Positions 16,783 to 29,594 of a stretch of DNA of 64,000 nucleotides are shown piece after piece. This DNA is from Pseudomonas quebecensis (lineage in GTDB: Bacteria; Pseudomonadota; Gammaproteobacteria; Pseudomonadales; Pseudomonadaceae): contig NZ_CP112866.1 in NCBI RefSeq assembly GCF_026410085.1, positions 3,595,001-3,659,000 of the forward strand. Reading direction: 5' to 3'. The stretch's first letter is position 1. The number at the start of each line of letters is the position of its first letter. Under the pieces are notes generated by a model that ran no database searches, was not told the origin of the DNA, and was given only the letters and a program-made list of their open reading frames with translations. A program made the translations under genes and the position numbers.

Positions 16783-17304
16783 TTAACACTCGTTGAGCCC
16801 TTCACGAAAGCGCAGTGCCATCTTTTTCAGCGCTTGCCGCCAGCCTTCCAGCTCTTCCCGACTCAGGGGCTTGGGCTCCTCCTCTTCCAGCGCGACCGCT
16901 ACGATCAGCGGTTGAGTGACGTCGCCTTTAGGTACATGGGGGACGCGGGGCGGCTGGAACATATCAGCATGGGCCTTGAGCAAACGCGCCACCCAGCTGT
17001 CGGGACTCTGAGCCATTTCTACCAGCTCGGCTAATTCGGGAATGGCCATAGACGCCAGCACTTCACTGTTCATGATCATTTCGGCACGCGGCGAACCCGC
17101 CTGGGGTAAGCGGTAGAACCCGGCGATTTCATGGCACAGCCCCAGCAAGGCGCCGTACAAGTGGAACAACGCCGCTTCTCGCCCCGCCTGGACCAGCGCG
17201 ATGGCGTTCATCTCCTTCCCTTCCTCGGCACGACCGAGGGCTTCCAGGGACAAACCCGCGAAGTAAATTTTCTGATTGGTACGGGTATAGAGTTCGTGGG
17301 CCAT
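16783..17304 (-). CDS. DUF6586-like conserved protein
   Basis: The 173-residue product starts MAHELYTRTNQKIYFAGLSLE and is mostly helical, with AIALVQAGREAALFHLYGALLGLCHEIAGFYRLP in the first half and a C-terminal helix REELEGWRQALKKMALRFREGLNEC. It resembles the DUF6586 family found beside topA and lexA in Pseudomonas; function is unknown. I chose ATG 17304 because GGAG lies 9 bases upstream; the longer GTG start at 17319 would overlap that same ribosome site. The helical bundle and hydrophobic middle suggest a soluble protein-protein interaction role, but this is speculation. Confidence 0.75.
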   Translation of the reverse strand: MAHELYTRTNQKIYFAGLSLEALGRAEEGKEMNAIALVQAGREAALFHLYGALLGLCHEIAGFYRLPQAGSPRAEMIMNSEVLASMAIPELAELVEMAQSPDSWVARLLKAHADMFQPPRVPHVPKGDVTQPLIVAVALEEEEPKPLSREELEGWRQALKKMALRFREGLNEC

Positions 17305-17438
17305 AACGGCAATCTCCACAACGAATTAGGCGTGATGCTGGCTGAACAGTGTCACGGATCAGCCGAATCGACCGCAAGTGCAATAACCGCTGCTTGTGCA
17401 GGTCGGAACTCTACTTTCAGAAACCAAAAAAATCCAAA

Positions 17439-17464
17439 TGTGGCAGGGGCTTGCCCCTCCCACA
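17439..17464. repeat. Single REP-like palindrome
   Basis: TGTGGCAGGGGCTTGCCCCTCCCACA-type hairpin, of the GGGGCTTGCCCC class, lies 26 bases beyond the topA stop codon, in the 185-base gap towards the DUF6586-like gene. Confidence 0.75.
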
Positions 17465-17489
17465 CTGGATCTTCAGTGCATGCGAAAGA

Positions 17490-20111
17490 TCAAGCGCCCT
17501 GGCGCTTGTCCTCGACCTTCCACTTGCCACCTTCGTAGAAGGCTTTCCAGCCGGTCGGCTTGCCATCCACTTCGGATTGCACGTACTGCTCCTTGGTCTT
17601 GCGGCTGTAGCGAATCACCGCTGGGCGACCGTCCGGGTCCTTCTTCGGTGCTTCACACAGGAAGTGGTACTTAGGATCGATCTCGTCCTTGTGCGGCACG
17701 ATCTCCATCACCAACGGCGCGCGGGTCTCGCGGTTTTTCGGGAACTGACTGGCCGCCAGGAACAAGCCCGAGGCACCATCACGCAGGATGTAAGTGTCGT
17801 TGACCTTCTCGCACTTGAGCTCCGGCATTTTCACCGGGTCCATCTTCGGCGGCGCCGCGTCGCCGCTTTTCAGCAGTTTGCGGGTGTTTTTGCACGTCGG
17901 GTTGGTACAGCCGAAGAACTTGCCGAAACGGCCGGTCTTGAGCTGCATCTCACTGCCGCACTTGTCGCATTCCAGGCTCGGACCTTCGTAGCCTTTGATG
18001 CGGTAAGTGCCCTCTTCGATCTCGTAGCCGTTGCAATCCGGGTTGTTACCGCAGATATGCAGCTTGTGCTTCTCATCCAACAGGTAAGCATCCATCGCCG
18101 TGCTGCAGATTGGGCAGCGATGCTTGCCGCGCAGGACCAGCGATTCGGATTCACCTTCGTCGTCGGCGGCGATTTCATCGCCCGGCACCAGGTTGACCGT
18201 GGCCTTGCAGCGTTCTTTCGGCGGCAGGCTATAGCCCGAGCAGCCGAGGAAAACACCCGTGGACGCCGTGCGAATCTGCATCGGACGACCGCATGTCTGG
18301 CATGGAATGTCCGTCATCACCGGCTGGTTGGCACGCATGCCGTTTTCAGGGCTCTCGGCCACTTCGAGCTTCTTCTTGAAGTCGCCGTAGAACTCGTCCA
18401 GCACGTTTTTCCAGTCGCGCTCGCCCTGCGCCACATCGTCCAGGTTCTCTTCCATGCCGGCGGTGAAGCCGTAGTCCATCAGGTTGGAGAAGCTCTCGGA
18501 GAGACGCTCGGTAACGATGTCACCCATCTTTTCCGAATAGAAACGACGGTTATGCAGCGCCACGTAGCCACGGTCCTGGATGGTGGAAATGATCGCCGCG
18601 TAGGTCGACGGACGACCGATGCCGCGTTTTTCCATCTCTTTGACCAGGCTGGCTTCCGAATAACGCGCCGGCGGCTTGGTGAAGTGCTGGGACGGGTCAA
18701 GCTTGATCAGCTTCAACGTGTCGCCCTGGGCCATGTCCGGCAGCACATCGTCGTCGCCAGGCTTGGCGATCTGCGGCATCACGCGGGTGTAACCGTCGAA
18801 CTTGAGGATACGGCCCTTGGCGCGCAACTCGAAATCCCCGGCGCCCACGCTGACGGTGGTGGACAGGTATTGCGCCGGCAGCATCTGGCAAGCCAGGAAC
18901 TGGCGCCAGATCAGCTCGTAGAGGCGCTCAGCGTCGCGTTCCATGCCACTGAGCTTGCTTGGCTCGGTGTTGGCGTCGGAAGGACGAATCGCTTCGTGAG
19001 CCTCCTGGGCGCCTTCCTTGCTGCTATAGACGTTAGGCTTTTCCGGCAGGTACTTCTTGCCGAACTCGCTTTCGATATAGGTACGCGCCATCGCCACCGC
19101 ATCCTGCGACAGGTTGGTGGAGTCGGTACGCATATAAGTGATGTAACCGGCTTCGTACAGACGCTGGGCCATCATCATGGTTTTCTTCACACCGAAGCCC
19201 AGGCGGTTGCTCGCGGCCTGTTGCAGGGTGGAGGTGATGAACGGTGCCGACGGCTTGCTGCTGGTAGGTTTGTCTTCACGCTTGACGATGCTGTAGCTGG
19301 ATGCCTTGAGCTTTTCCAGCGCGGCCATGGCCTGGGCTTCGTTCAGCGGCTTGAAGGCTTCGCCTTTCTCACGAGCCACTTCGAAGCGCACATTGGCGCC
19401 CTTGGCGGTGCCCAGGTCGGCGTGGACTTCCCAGTACTCTTCAGGGATGAATGCACGGATCTCGCGCTCACGTTCCACCACCAGTTTCACGGCTACAGAC
19501 TGCACACGGCCGGCGGACAGGCCTCGGGCGATCTTGGCCCACAGCAGCGGCGAAACCATGTAACCCACCACGCGGTCAAGGAAACGCCGCGCCTGCTGGG
19601 CATTGACGCGGTCGATATCCAGCTCGCCGGGCTTGGAGAAAGCTTCCTGGATGGCTTTCTTGGTGATCTCGTTGAACACCACGCGCTTGTAGCGGCTGTC
19701 GTCACCGCCGATGGCTTCCCGCAGGTGCCAGGCAATGGCTTCCCCTTCGCGGTCCAAGTCCGTCGCGAGATAGATGGTGTCAGCATCCTTGGCGAGCCGA
19801 CGCAGCTCTTCGATCACCTTTTCCTTGCCCGGAAGGATTTCGTACTTGGCCTTCCAGCCATGATCCGGATCGACGCCCATGCGCGAGACCAGCTGCTTGC
19901 GCGCTTTCTCCTTGGGGCTGAGTACCGGACCTTCGCCTGCGGCGGCCTTGCCGCGCTTGGCGGCAGGCTCCTTGCTGGCGCTAGCCGAACCGCTGGTGGG
20001 CAGGTCTCGGATATGGCCGATACTCGACTTCACCACGTACTCGTTGCCCAAGTACTTGTTGATGGTCTTGGCCTTAGCCGGGGATTCCACAATGACCAGC
20101 GATTTGCCCAT
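17490..20111 (-). CDS. topA: DNA topoisomerase I
   Basis: TopA relaxes negative supercoils by single-strand passage. The 873-residue protein starts [21 protein letters not shown] with the TOPRIM domain, then [16 protein letters not shown], the catalytic Tyr near 326 in [10 protein letters not shown], and [14 protein letters not shown]. The C-terminus has three four-cysteine zinc ribbons beginning [15 protein letters not shown] and CDKCGSEM, then a TopA C-terminal repeat. ATG 20111 was chosen because the family start is exact there; an upstream extension to 20186 is not conserved. A strong promoter is visible at 20172-20200. Confidence 0.96.
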   Translation of the reverse strand: MGKSLVIVESPAKAKTINKYLGNEYVVKSSIGHIRDLPTSGSASASKEPAAKRGKAAAGEGPVLSPKEKARKQLVSRMGVDPDHGWKAKYEILPGKEKVIEELRRLAKDADTIYLATDLDREGEAIAWHLREAIGGDDSRYKRVVFNEITKKAIQEAFSKPGELDIDRVNAQQARRFLDRVVGYMVSPLLWAKIARGLSAGRVQSVAVKLVVEREREIRAFIPEEYWEVHADLGTAKGANVRFEVAREKGEAFKPLNEAQAMAALEKLKASSYSIVKREDKPTSSKPSAPFITSTLQQAASNRLGFGVKKTMMMAQRLYEAGYITYMRTDSTNLSQDAVAMARTYIESEFGKKYLPEKPNVYSSKEGAQEAHEAIRPSDANTEPSKLSGMERDAERLYELIWRQFLACQMLPAQYLSTTVSVGAGDFELRAKGRILKFDGYTRVMPQIAKPGDDDVLPDMAQGDTLKLIKLDPSQHFTKPPARYSEASLVKEMEKRGIGRPSTYAAIISTIQDRGYVALHNRRFYSEKMGDIVTERLSESFSNLMDYGFTAGMEENLDDVAQGERDWKNVLDEFYGDFKKKLEVAESPENGMRANQPVMTDIPCQTCGRPMQIRTASTGVFLGCSGYSLPPKERCKATVNLVPGDEIAADDEGESESLVLRGKHRCPICSTAMDAYLLDEKHKLHICGNNPDCNGYEIEEGTYRIKGYEGPSLECDKCGSEMQLKTGRFGKFFGCTNPTCKNTRKLLKSGDAAPPKMDPVKMPELKCEKVNDTYILRDGASGLFLAASQFPKNRETRAPLVMEIVPHKDEIDPKYHFLCEAPKKDPDGRPAVIRYSRKTKEQYVQSEVDGKPTGWKAFYEGGKWKVEDKRQGA

Positions 20112-20171
20112 GGATCGGAAAATTCCTGAATTCGAGAAGTGAAAGGCAGTTGGCGCCTGACGCGGCAACGC

Positions 20172-20200
20172 TATATATAGTGGCAACCGGGTGAGGTCAA
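20172..20200 (-). promoter_or_regulatory. Predicted topA promoter
   Basis: On the minus strand, TTGACC (20200-20195) and TATATA (20177-20172) are 17 bases apart, within a perfect CTATATATAG palindrome at the -10. A/T-rich -10 regions suit supercoiling-sensitive control of topA, but that is inference. Confidence 0.75.
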
Positions 20201-20225
20201 GCGCAGCATTCTGCGCGGCCTACGG

Positions 20226-20462
20226 TTATTGCCCTTTAAAAAGACTGGGTTCGGCCTGGACCAAAGCAAAGCGTGGGACCTGCTCGCCGTCAACCTCGAC
20301 GCTTTCCAGGAACATGCTCAAGGGGCGCACCCAAAAGCCGTAATCGCCATACAGTGCTTGGTAAAACACGACTTGCTCTTCGGTCTCGGAGTGGCGCGCC
20401 ACGCTGAAAACCCGGTACTGCGGACCTTTATAATGCTGGTAGAGCCCTGGTTCGACTTTCAT
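20226..20462 (-). CDS. DUF1653 family protein
   Basis: A 78-residue DUF1653 protein, recognised by the family pattern GLYQHYKGPQYRVFSVARHSE and VVFYQALYGDYGFWVRPLSMFLE. DUF1653 is a small beta-rich domain of unknown role, found alone or fused to other domains. AAGGGGG precedes the ATG. It lies 25 bases upstream of the topA promoter and is separated from fadA by a strong terminator. Confidence 0.88.
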   Translation of the reverse strand: MKVEPGLYQHYKGPQYRVFSVARHSETEEQVVFYQALYGDYGFWVRPLSMFLESVEVDGEQVPRFALVQAEPSLFKGQ

Positions 20463-20483
20463 GCTCTGGCCCCCTTACAAAAT

Positions 20484-20540
20484 TTATAAAAAAAAAATTT
20501 AAAAATTCCAAAAAACAAAAACCGGGGCACTGGGCCCCGG
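20484..20540 (-). terminator. Rho-independent terminator of fadBA
   Basis: Stem CCGGGGC / GCCCCGG (20522-20528 and 20534-20540) with a 5-base loop is followed on the minus strand by a very long T-rich tract down to about 20484. It should end fadBA transcription efficiently. Confidence 0.93.
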
Positions 20541-20558
20541 CTTCCGTCAACCCAACGC

Positions 20559-23911
<3,353 letters not shown>

Positions 23912-24288
23912 CAACTGATCTCCACGATATGGAAGCTGAACAGTACACATCGGACGCTGGCCTCTGGTTGGACACTGACGGTGAGGTCAATGCTCATGCC
24001 AATCCGCCAGGCACACCCGCCAATGCGATAGTCGGGATTCTGTACGAGCGGTCTGACAGACAAACGCTCAATTCATACGCCCGTTTGATTTGGGTACGCC
24101 ACCTTCATCCAATTCCGGGCAATTGTCAATCGCTCCAAAGGCTAGGAAAAACGCGACTTTCCAGTCATTTCAGAACCCCAACCTTAGGCCTGCGCCTCGT
24201 CAATATTCAATTATTCACGAAATCAATAGTCGGCAAGGGCGCGAAGGGTCGCGCAGTAAGCTCCCCGCTTAAAATGCCAACATGGGCA
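23912..24288. other. Intergenic region upstream of fadBA
   Basis: This 377-base gap holds the probable fadBA control region. It contains the PsrA-like palindrome at 24074-24087 and an additional CAAAC half-site at 24061. No convincing sigma-70 pair or terminator was found, and no coding frame inside looks real. The sequence is A/T-richer than the flanking genes. Confidence 0.5.
24074..24087. promoter_or_regulatory. Candidate PsrA operator of fadBA
   Basis: CATACGCCCGTTTG fits CAAAC-N4-GTTTG with one mismatch in ten fixed positions. PsrA is known to repress the homologous fadBA5 operon in P. aeruginosa, which makes the site credible. Confidence 0.5.
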
Positions 24289-24726
24289 TCAGGCCAACGC
24301 TTTAAGCAGCGCATCAATGTCCTGCAAAACCTTCGCGTCGCCCTTCTCGCCCCAATACAAGGCGATCATTTGCTTGTCGGCTTGGACTTTGTAGACATTG
24401 GCCGGCAACGTTGAAAAATGCGGCAACAACTTCTCATCCACGCACGGTTCACGCCATTGGTTGACCCACACCCCGGGCTCCAGTTGCCAGTAACTCCAGA
24501 TCGCCGGCGCCGCGCCGCGCCGCGGCCGGCAGTATTGCGCGCACGGGCTTGGCGGCTCCTGCTTGAGCCAGTGCGGCCACTCCTGAGGTGCCAGTTGCAT
24601 GGCCAGACCGATGCGACGCGCCTCCATGCGCAGGGCCATGCGCCCACTCTGATGACGCGACGGGCGCAGCCATGCCAGGGGGCTCAATACCACTACAAGG
24701 ATTGACACCACTATCCAGACCGTCAT
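24289..24726 (-). CDS. Membrane-anchored conserved hypothetical protein
   Basis: A 145-residue protein with one N-terminal membrane helix (VWIVVSILVVVLSPLAWL, residues 3-20), a positive stretch (RPSRHQSGRMALRMEARR) and a soluble C-terminal part with two Cys (CAQYC) and many Trp residues (WPHWLKQ, WSYWQLEPGVWVNQW). I do not recognise a family with confidence; homologues occur at this place beside fadBA in Pseudomonas. The C-terminal helix DAKVLQDIDALLKAL may dimerise. It is divergent from the universal stress protein gene. Confidence 0.7.
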   Translation of the reverse strand: MTVWIVVSILVVVLSPLAWLRPSRHQSGRMALRMEARRIGLAMQLAPQEWPHWLKQEPPSPCAQYCRPRRGAAPAIWSYWQLEPGVWVNQWREPCVDEKLLPHFSTLPANVYKVQADKQMIALYWGEKGDAKVLQDIDALLKALA

Positions 24727-24832
24727 ATCTGTACTCCCGATTTTTCTGATGAGCGGATTTGACCTGACGCAACCCCATCCGCTTGAAACCAGCCATACTT
24801 AATTTATTGCAGTCCCCCTGGAGGAACGCCTC

Positions 24833-25273
24833 ATGTCGTACGAACATATTCTGGTCGCTGTAGATCTGACCGAAGAGTGCGATCCAGTGATCAAGCGCGC
24901 ACGAGCTTTCGCAGTCGCCAGCGGCGCCAAACTGTCCCTCGTGCATATCGTCGAACCCATGGCCATGGCCTTCGGCGGCGACGTTCCCATGGACCTTTCC
25001 CAACTGCAGCAGCAACAATTCGACCAGGCCAAGGAGCGTCTCGATCGCCTGATCGTCAAATATCCCGAAGTGACCAAGGAAAACTCCCACCTCACTTACG
25101 GCCAACCGCGTCAGGAGATCCACCACCTGGCCAAGGAACACGGCTGTGACCTGATCGTGGTCGGCAGCCATGGCCGCCACGGCCTGGCGTTGCTGCTCGG
25201 CTCTACTGCCAATGATGTGTTGCACGGCGCGCCGTGCGATGTGTTGGCGGTGAAGCTGGTTAAAAATACTTAA
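24833..25273 (+). CDS. Universal stress protein (UspA family)
   Basis: A 146-residue single-domain UspA protein with ILVAVDLTEEC at the start and the nucleotide-binding loop VVGSHGRHGLALLLGSTANDVLH near the C-terminus (GxxG, then GST). Such cytoplasmic proteins bind ATP or are phosphorylated under stress; the exact role is unknown. GGAGG lies 8 bases upstream of the ATG. It stands alone, followed by a degenerate REP and a bidirectional terminator. Confidence 0.92.
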   Translation: MSYEHILVAVDLTEECDPVIKRARAFAVASGAKLSLVHIVEPMAMAFGGDVPMDLSQLQQQQFDQAKERLDRLIVKYPEVTKENSHLTYGQPRQEIHHLAKEHGCDLIVVGSHGRHGLALLLGSTANDVLHGAPCDVLAVKLVKNT

Positions 25274-25290
25274 GGACGCTGAAGACCAAA

Positions 25291-25325
25291 TGTGGGCGGG
25301 GCGGTGCGACGTGCCCCCTCCCCCA
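25291..25325. repeat. Degenerate REP palindrome
   Basis: TGTGGGCGGGGCGGTGCGACG followed by a CCCCCTCCCCCA arm resembles a decayed REP hairpin between convergent genes. Confidence 0.5.
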
Positions 25326-25345
25326 TTTAAACCGTATTTCATATG

Positions 25346-25384
25346 AAAAAGCCCGGTGCTCATCAGATGAACACCGGGCTTTTT
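25346..25384. terminator. Bidirectional Rho-independent terminator
   Basis: AAAAAGCCCGGTG (25346-25358) pairs with CACCGGGCTTTTT (25372-25384) around a 13-base loop. It serves the stress protein gene and uup on opposite strands. Confidence 0.92.
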
Positions 25385-25400
25385 ATGGCCTGTAGATCAA

Positions 25401-27320
25401 TCAGGCATCCAATTCAGCCCAACGCTCGACCAACGCCTCCAACTCCTGATTCAACGTCTCCAGCGAAGCGATGACCTTGGCGGTTTCCGCCGCAGGGCGC
25501 AGATAAAAACCCGCGTCAGCCATTTGCGCTTCTACCGCGGCGATCTGCTGTTCCTTGGCATCGATATCACCGGGCAAGGCTTCCAGCTCACGCTGCAGCT
25601 TGTAGCTGAGTTTCTTCTTGGCGGCCGGTGCGGCTTCCTGCACCGGGGCAGCAGCTTCCACCGGAGCCACCACAGCGGAGGTCAGGTCGGCTTTGCCGGA
25701 TTTGCTTTCGGTCACGCCCAGCAGACGCGCAGAGCCGCCCTGGCGCAGCCAGTCCTGGTAACCCCCGACGTACTCGCGCACCTTACCTTCGCCTTCGAAC
25801 ACCAGCGTGCTGGTCACCACGTTGTCGAGGAATGCCCGGTCGTGGCTGACCATCAGCACAGTGCCGTTGAAGGTCAACAGCACCTCTTCCAGCAGTTCAA
25901 GGGTTTCCACGTCCAGGTCGTTGGTCGGTTCGTCGAGCACCAGCAGGTTGGCCGGCTTGCTGAACAGCTTGGCCAGCAGCAGACGCGCACGCTCACCACC
26001 GGACAGGGCTTTTACCGGGGTACGTGCTCGCTGCGGGCTGAACAGGAAGTCGCCCAGGTAGCTCAGCACGTGGCGGCTCTGACCGTCGATGTCGATAAAG
26101 TCACGGCCTTCGGCCACGTTATCGATCACGGTTTTTTCCAGGTCCAACTGATGGCGCAGTTGGTCGAAGTAGGCCACATCGATGCGCGTGCCCTCTTCCA
26201 CCGTGCCGCTGGTCGGTTTAAGACCATTGAGCATCAGCTTGAGCAAGGTGGTCTTGCCGGTACCGTTGGCGCCGAGCAGGCCAATACGGTCGCCGCGCTG
26301 CAGGACCATGGAGAAGTCTTTGATCAGGAACGGGCCGTCCGGGTGATGGAAGCTGACGTTCTCCAGCACCATCACCTGCTTGCCCGACTTGTCGGCGGTA
26401 TCCAACTGGATATTGGCCTTGCCGGTACGCTCGCGACGTTCGCTGCGCTCAACGCGCAAGGCTTTGAGCGCACGCACGCGACCTTCGTTACGGGTGCGGC
26501 GCGCCTTGATGCCCTGGCGAATCCAGACTTCTTCCTGGGCCAGCTTCTTGTCGAACAACGCATTAGCAGTTTCTTCAGCGGCCAGCGCGGCTTCCTTGTG
26601 CACCAGGAAGCTGGCGTAGTCGCCGTTCCAATCGATCAGGCCGCCGCGATCCAGTTCCAGGATGCGCGTCGCCAGGTTCTGCAGGAAGGAACGGTCGTGG
26701 GTGATGAACAGCACCGCACCCTGGAAATCCTTGAGGGCTTCTTCCAGCCAGGCGATGGCGCCGATGTCCAGGTGGTTGGTCGGTTCGTCGAGCAGCAGCA
26801 GATCGGGTTCGGACACCAGCGCCTGGGCCAGCAGCACGCGGCGACGCCAGCCGCCGGACAATTCGGCGAGGGTCTTGTCGGCCGGCAGTTGCAGGCGGCT
26901 CAAGGTGCTGTCCACCAACTGCTGCAGGCGCCAGCCGTCACGGGCTTCAAGGTCCTGCTGGACATGCATCAGCTTGTCCAGGTCTTCCTCGGTGACGCAG
27001 TTCTGCGCCAGGTGATGGTATTGCGCAAGCAACTCACCGACACCGTCCAGGCCTTCGGCAACCACGTCGAACACAGTCCGTCCGTCGGCCACCGGCAGTT
27101 CCTGGGGCAATTCGCCGATCTTGAGGCCCGGCGCGCGCCACACGGAGCCGTCATCGGGCTTCTGATCGCCCTTGACCAGCTTCATCATGCTGGATTTGCC
27201 GGTGCCGTTGCGGCCGATGATGCACACCCGCTCACCACGGGCGATCTGCCAGGACACCTTGTCCAACAACGGCATAGCGCCGAAAGCAAGGGACACATCG
27301 CTGAATTTGAGCAGGGTCAT
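25401..27320 (-). CDS. uup: ABC-F family ATPase (Uup-like)
   Basis: A soluble 639-residue protein with two ABC ATPase domains and no membrane segment. Domain 1 has Walker A GRNGTGKSS, signature LSGGWRRRVLLAQAL and Walker B DLLLLDEPTNHLD; domain 2 has GANGTGKTT, LSGGERARLLLAKLF and LLVLDEPTNDLD. A linker after domain 2 leads to a C-terminal coiled coil (about 560-639). Uup binds ribosomes or branched DNA and affects transposon excision in E. coli. ATG 27320 has GGAGA 5-7 bases upstream. Confidence 0.92.
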   Translation of the reverse strand: MTLLKFSDVSLAFGAMPLLDKVSWQIARGERVCIIGRNGTGKSSMMKLVKGDQKPDDGSVWRAPGLKIGELPQELPVADGRTVFDVVAEGLDGVGELLAQYHHLAQNCVTEEDLDKLMHVQQDLEARDGWRLQQLVDSTLSRLQLPADKTLAELSGGWRRRVLLAQALVSEPDLLLLDEPTNHLDIGAIAWLEEALKDFQGAVLFITHDRSFLQNLATRILELDRGGLIDWNGDYASFLVHKEAALAAEETANALFDKKLAQEEVWIRQGIKARRTRNEGRVRALKALRVERSERRERTGKANIQLDTADKSGKQVMVLENVSFHHPDGPFLIKDFSMVLQRGDRIGLLGANGTGKTTLLKLMLNGLKPTSGTVEEGTRIDVAYFDQLRHQLDLEKTVIDNVAEGRDFIDIDGQSRHVLSYLGDFLFSPQRARTPVKALSGGERARLLLAKLFSKPANLLVLDEPTNDLDVETLELLEEVLLTFNGTVLMVSHDRAFLDNVVTSTLVFEGEGKVREYVGGYQDWLRQGGSARLLGVTESKSGKADLTSAVVAPVEAAAPVQEAAPAAKKKLSYKLQRELEALPGDIDAKEQQIAAVEAQMADAGFYLRPAAETAKVIASLETLNQELEALVERWAELDA

Positions 27321-27533
27321 ACGCTTCTCCAAAAACTGGGCGCGCATTCTACCTGAGTTGAGGGTGGGATGCGGCCGGCATTTTCGCTGCCGACACGTTC
27401 TGTAGGACATTTCCGGCGAACTTGCAGGAAGCGCCCGGCAAAGCTTTCACCGGCCGCTGGCAAAAGGCTAAGCTAGGGGCAATCAGTGTCGGCGGTGCCG
27501 GTGCTAGTCGTGATTTCTTTGCACGGACGTCTC

Positions 27534-29462
27534 ATGCGCAGTCGCCTTTTCAACTTTTTATCTTGTCTGCTTCTTTCCGCCACCGCCGTTCAATCCGCCC
27601 AGGCCGTGGACCTCACCACCCAACGTCAATATTACGATGAAGCCAAACGCGCCCTGGCCAAAGGCGATACCGGCCCCTACATGCAATACAGCCAGGCCCT
27701 GGCCGATTACCCGTTGACGCCATATCTGGCCTACGACGAGCTGACCGCACGCCTGAAGACCGCCAGTAACGAGGAAATCGAACAGTTCCTAGCCAAGAAC
27801 GGCGACCTGCCCCAGGCCAACTGGATGAAGTTGCGCTGGTTGCGCTGGCTGGCCGATCGGGGCGACTGGCAGACGTTTGAAAAGTATTACGACCCCAAAC
27901 TCAATTTCGTTGAACTGGACTGCCTGCACGGCCAGTACCAGCTCACACACAACTTGAAGGCGGAAGGTTACAAAACCGCCGAAAAACTGTGGATGACCGG
28001 CAAATCCCAGCCGGCCGCCTGCGATGTCACCTTTGGTCAATGGGCCGCCGACGGCCAACTTACCGAACAGAAAATCTGGGACCGCGCCAAGCTGGCCGCC
28101 GAAGCACGCAACTACGCCCTGGCCAACAGCCTGGTGAAAACTCTGCCGACCCTCGGCGCCCAAGGGCGTCTGATGGTGGACGTGGCCCAAAAGCCGGACA
28201 TGCTCAGCGACCCGTCGCGCTTCCTGCCGGCCACCGAGGCGATGTCCGACGCCGTGGGCCTGGGCCTGCGTCGCCTGGCCCGTCAAGACCCGGACAAGGC
28301 CATGGCGCTGCTGGATGGCTATGCCAGCAGCATGCACTTCTCACGTGACGAAAAAGTGGCGATCGCCCGCGAAATCGGGCTGACCCTGGCCAAACGCTTC
28401 GACCCTCGCGCGCTTGAAGTAATGACCCAATACGACCCGGAGCTGCGCGACAACACCGTTTCCGAATGGCGCCTGCGCCTGTTGCTGCGTCTGGCTCGCT
28501 GGGAAGATGCCTACCAGCTGACCCGCAAACTCCCGCAGGACCTGGCCACCAGCAACCGCTGGCGCTACTGGCAGGCCCGCAGCCTGGAGCTGGCCGAGCC
28601 GAAAAACCCGCAAGCGCTGGTGCTGTATAAAAATCTGGCTCAGGAACGGGATTTCTACGGTTTCCTTGCCGCCGATCGCTCCAAGGCCCCCTACCAGTTG
28701 AAAAACAAGCCACTGTTGATGAGCCAGGCGCTGGTCAACAAGGTACGCAACACCCCCGGCGTACGCCGCGCCCTGGAATTCTATGCGCGAGGCCAGGTGG
28801 TCGACGGGCGCCGCGAGTGGTACCACGTCAGCCGTCATTTCAACCGCGACGAAATGGTCGCCCAGGCCAAGCTGGCCTACGACATGAAGTGGTACTTCCC
28901 GGCCATCCGCACCATCAGCCAGGCGCAGTACTGGGACGACCTGGACATTCGTTTCCCGATGGCTCACCGCGACACCCTGGTGCGTGAGGCCAAGGTACGG
29001 GGGCTGCATTCAAGCTGGGTGTTCGCCATTACCCGCCAGGAAAGCGCCTTCATGGACGACGCCCGCTCCGGCGTCGGCGCCAGCGGCCTGATGCAGCTGA
29101 TGCCCGGCACCGCCAAGGACACCGCGCGCAAGTTCAGCATCCCGCTGGCCTCACCGGCCCAAGTGCTGGACCCGGATAAAAACATCCAACTGGGCGCCGC
29201 TTACTTGAGCCAAGTGCACAGCCAGTTCAATGGCAACCGCGTGCTCGCCTCCGCCGCCTACAACGCCGGCCCCGGCCGAGTACGCCAGTGGCTGCGCGGG
29301 GCCGATCACCTGAGTTTCGACGTATGGGTGGAGAGCATCCCGTTTGACGAAACCCGCCAATACGTGCAGAACGTGCTGTCTTATTCGGTGATCTACGGGC
29401 AGAAGCTCAACTCGCCGCAGCCGTTGGTGGATTGGCATGAGCGGTATTTTGATGATCAGTGA
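27534..29462 (+). CDS. slt: Soluble lytic murein transglycosylase
   Basis: This periplasmic enzyme cleaves peptidoglycan glycan strands to 1,6-anhydro products. The 642-residue preprotein has a signal peptide (MRSRLFNFLSCLLLSATAVQSAQA), a long superhelical U/L domain (25-470), and the C-terminal lysozyme-like domain with catalytic E503 in ITRQESAF, GASGLMQLMPGTA, NIQLGAAYL and AYNAGPGRVRQWL. The chosen ATG gives a proper signal peptide; an earlier start at 27486 does not. Its products feed the NagZ recycling route encoded at 13.1-14.1 kb. Confidence 0.95.
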   Translation: MRSRLFNFLSCLLLSATAVQSAQAVDLTTQRQYYDEAKRALAKGDTGPYMQYSQALADYPLTPYLAYDELTARLKTASNEEIEQFLAKNGDLPQANWMKLRWLRWLADRGDWQTFEKYYDPKLNFVELDCLHGQYQLTHNLKAEGYKTAEKLWMTGKSQPAACDVTFGQWAADGQLTEQKIWDRAKLAAEARNYALANSLVKTLPTLGAQGRLMVDVAQKPDMLSDPSRFLPATEAMSDAVGLGLRRLARQDPDKAMALLDGYASSMHFSRDEKVAIAREIGLTLAKRFDPRALEVMTQYDPELRDNTVSEWRLRLLLRLARWEDAYQLTRKLPQDLATSNRWRYWQARSLELAEPKNPQALVLYKNLAQERDFYGFLAADRSKAPYQLKNKPLLMSQALVNKVRNTPGVRRALEFYARGQVVDGRREWYHVSRHFNRDEMVAQAKLAYDMKWYFPAIRTISQAQYWDDLDIRFPMAHRDTLVREAKVRGLHSSWVFAITRQESAFMDDARSGVGASGLMQLMPGTAKDTARKFSIPLASPAQVLDPDKNIQLGAAYLSQVHSQFNGNRVLASAAYNAGPGRVRQWLRGADHLSFDVWVESIPFDETRQYVQNVLSYSVIYGQKLNSPQPLVDWHERYFDDQ

Positions 29463-29499
29463 ACGCTGAAGCAGTCGCCCGCTGAAGCGCCAAGATAAG

Positions 29500-29529
29500 T
29501 GCCCGCATTGGACCATGCGGGCATTTTTT
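29500..29529 (+). terminator. Rho-independent terminator of slt
   Basis: TGCCCGCAT (29500-29508) and ATGCGGGCA (29515-29523) form a stem with loop TGGACC, followed by six T residues. Confidence 0.92.
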
Positions 29530-29594
29530 ATGGAGGGTCGATTCCACACGTTCCCCATCCTGTGGCAGGGGAGCTGATCACCGCCAACAATCGC

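Noticed and set aside
17349..20129. 926-codon plus-strand open frame opposite topA
   Set aside because: Antisense shadow of topA; no ribosome site and no recognisable domain.
24833..25273. Shortened glycine loop in the universal stress protein
   Set aside because: The GxxG-to-GST spacing is eight rather than nine residues, but the loop is otherwise typical and such variation is common.
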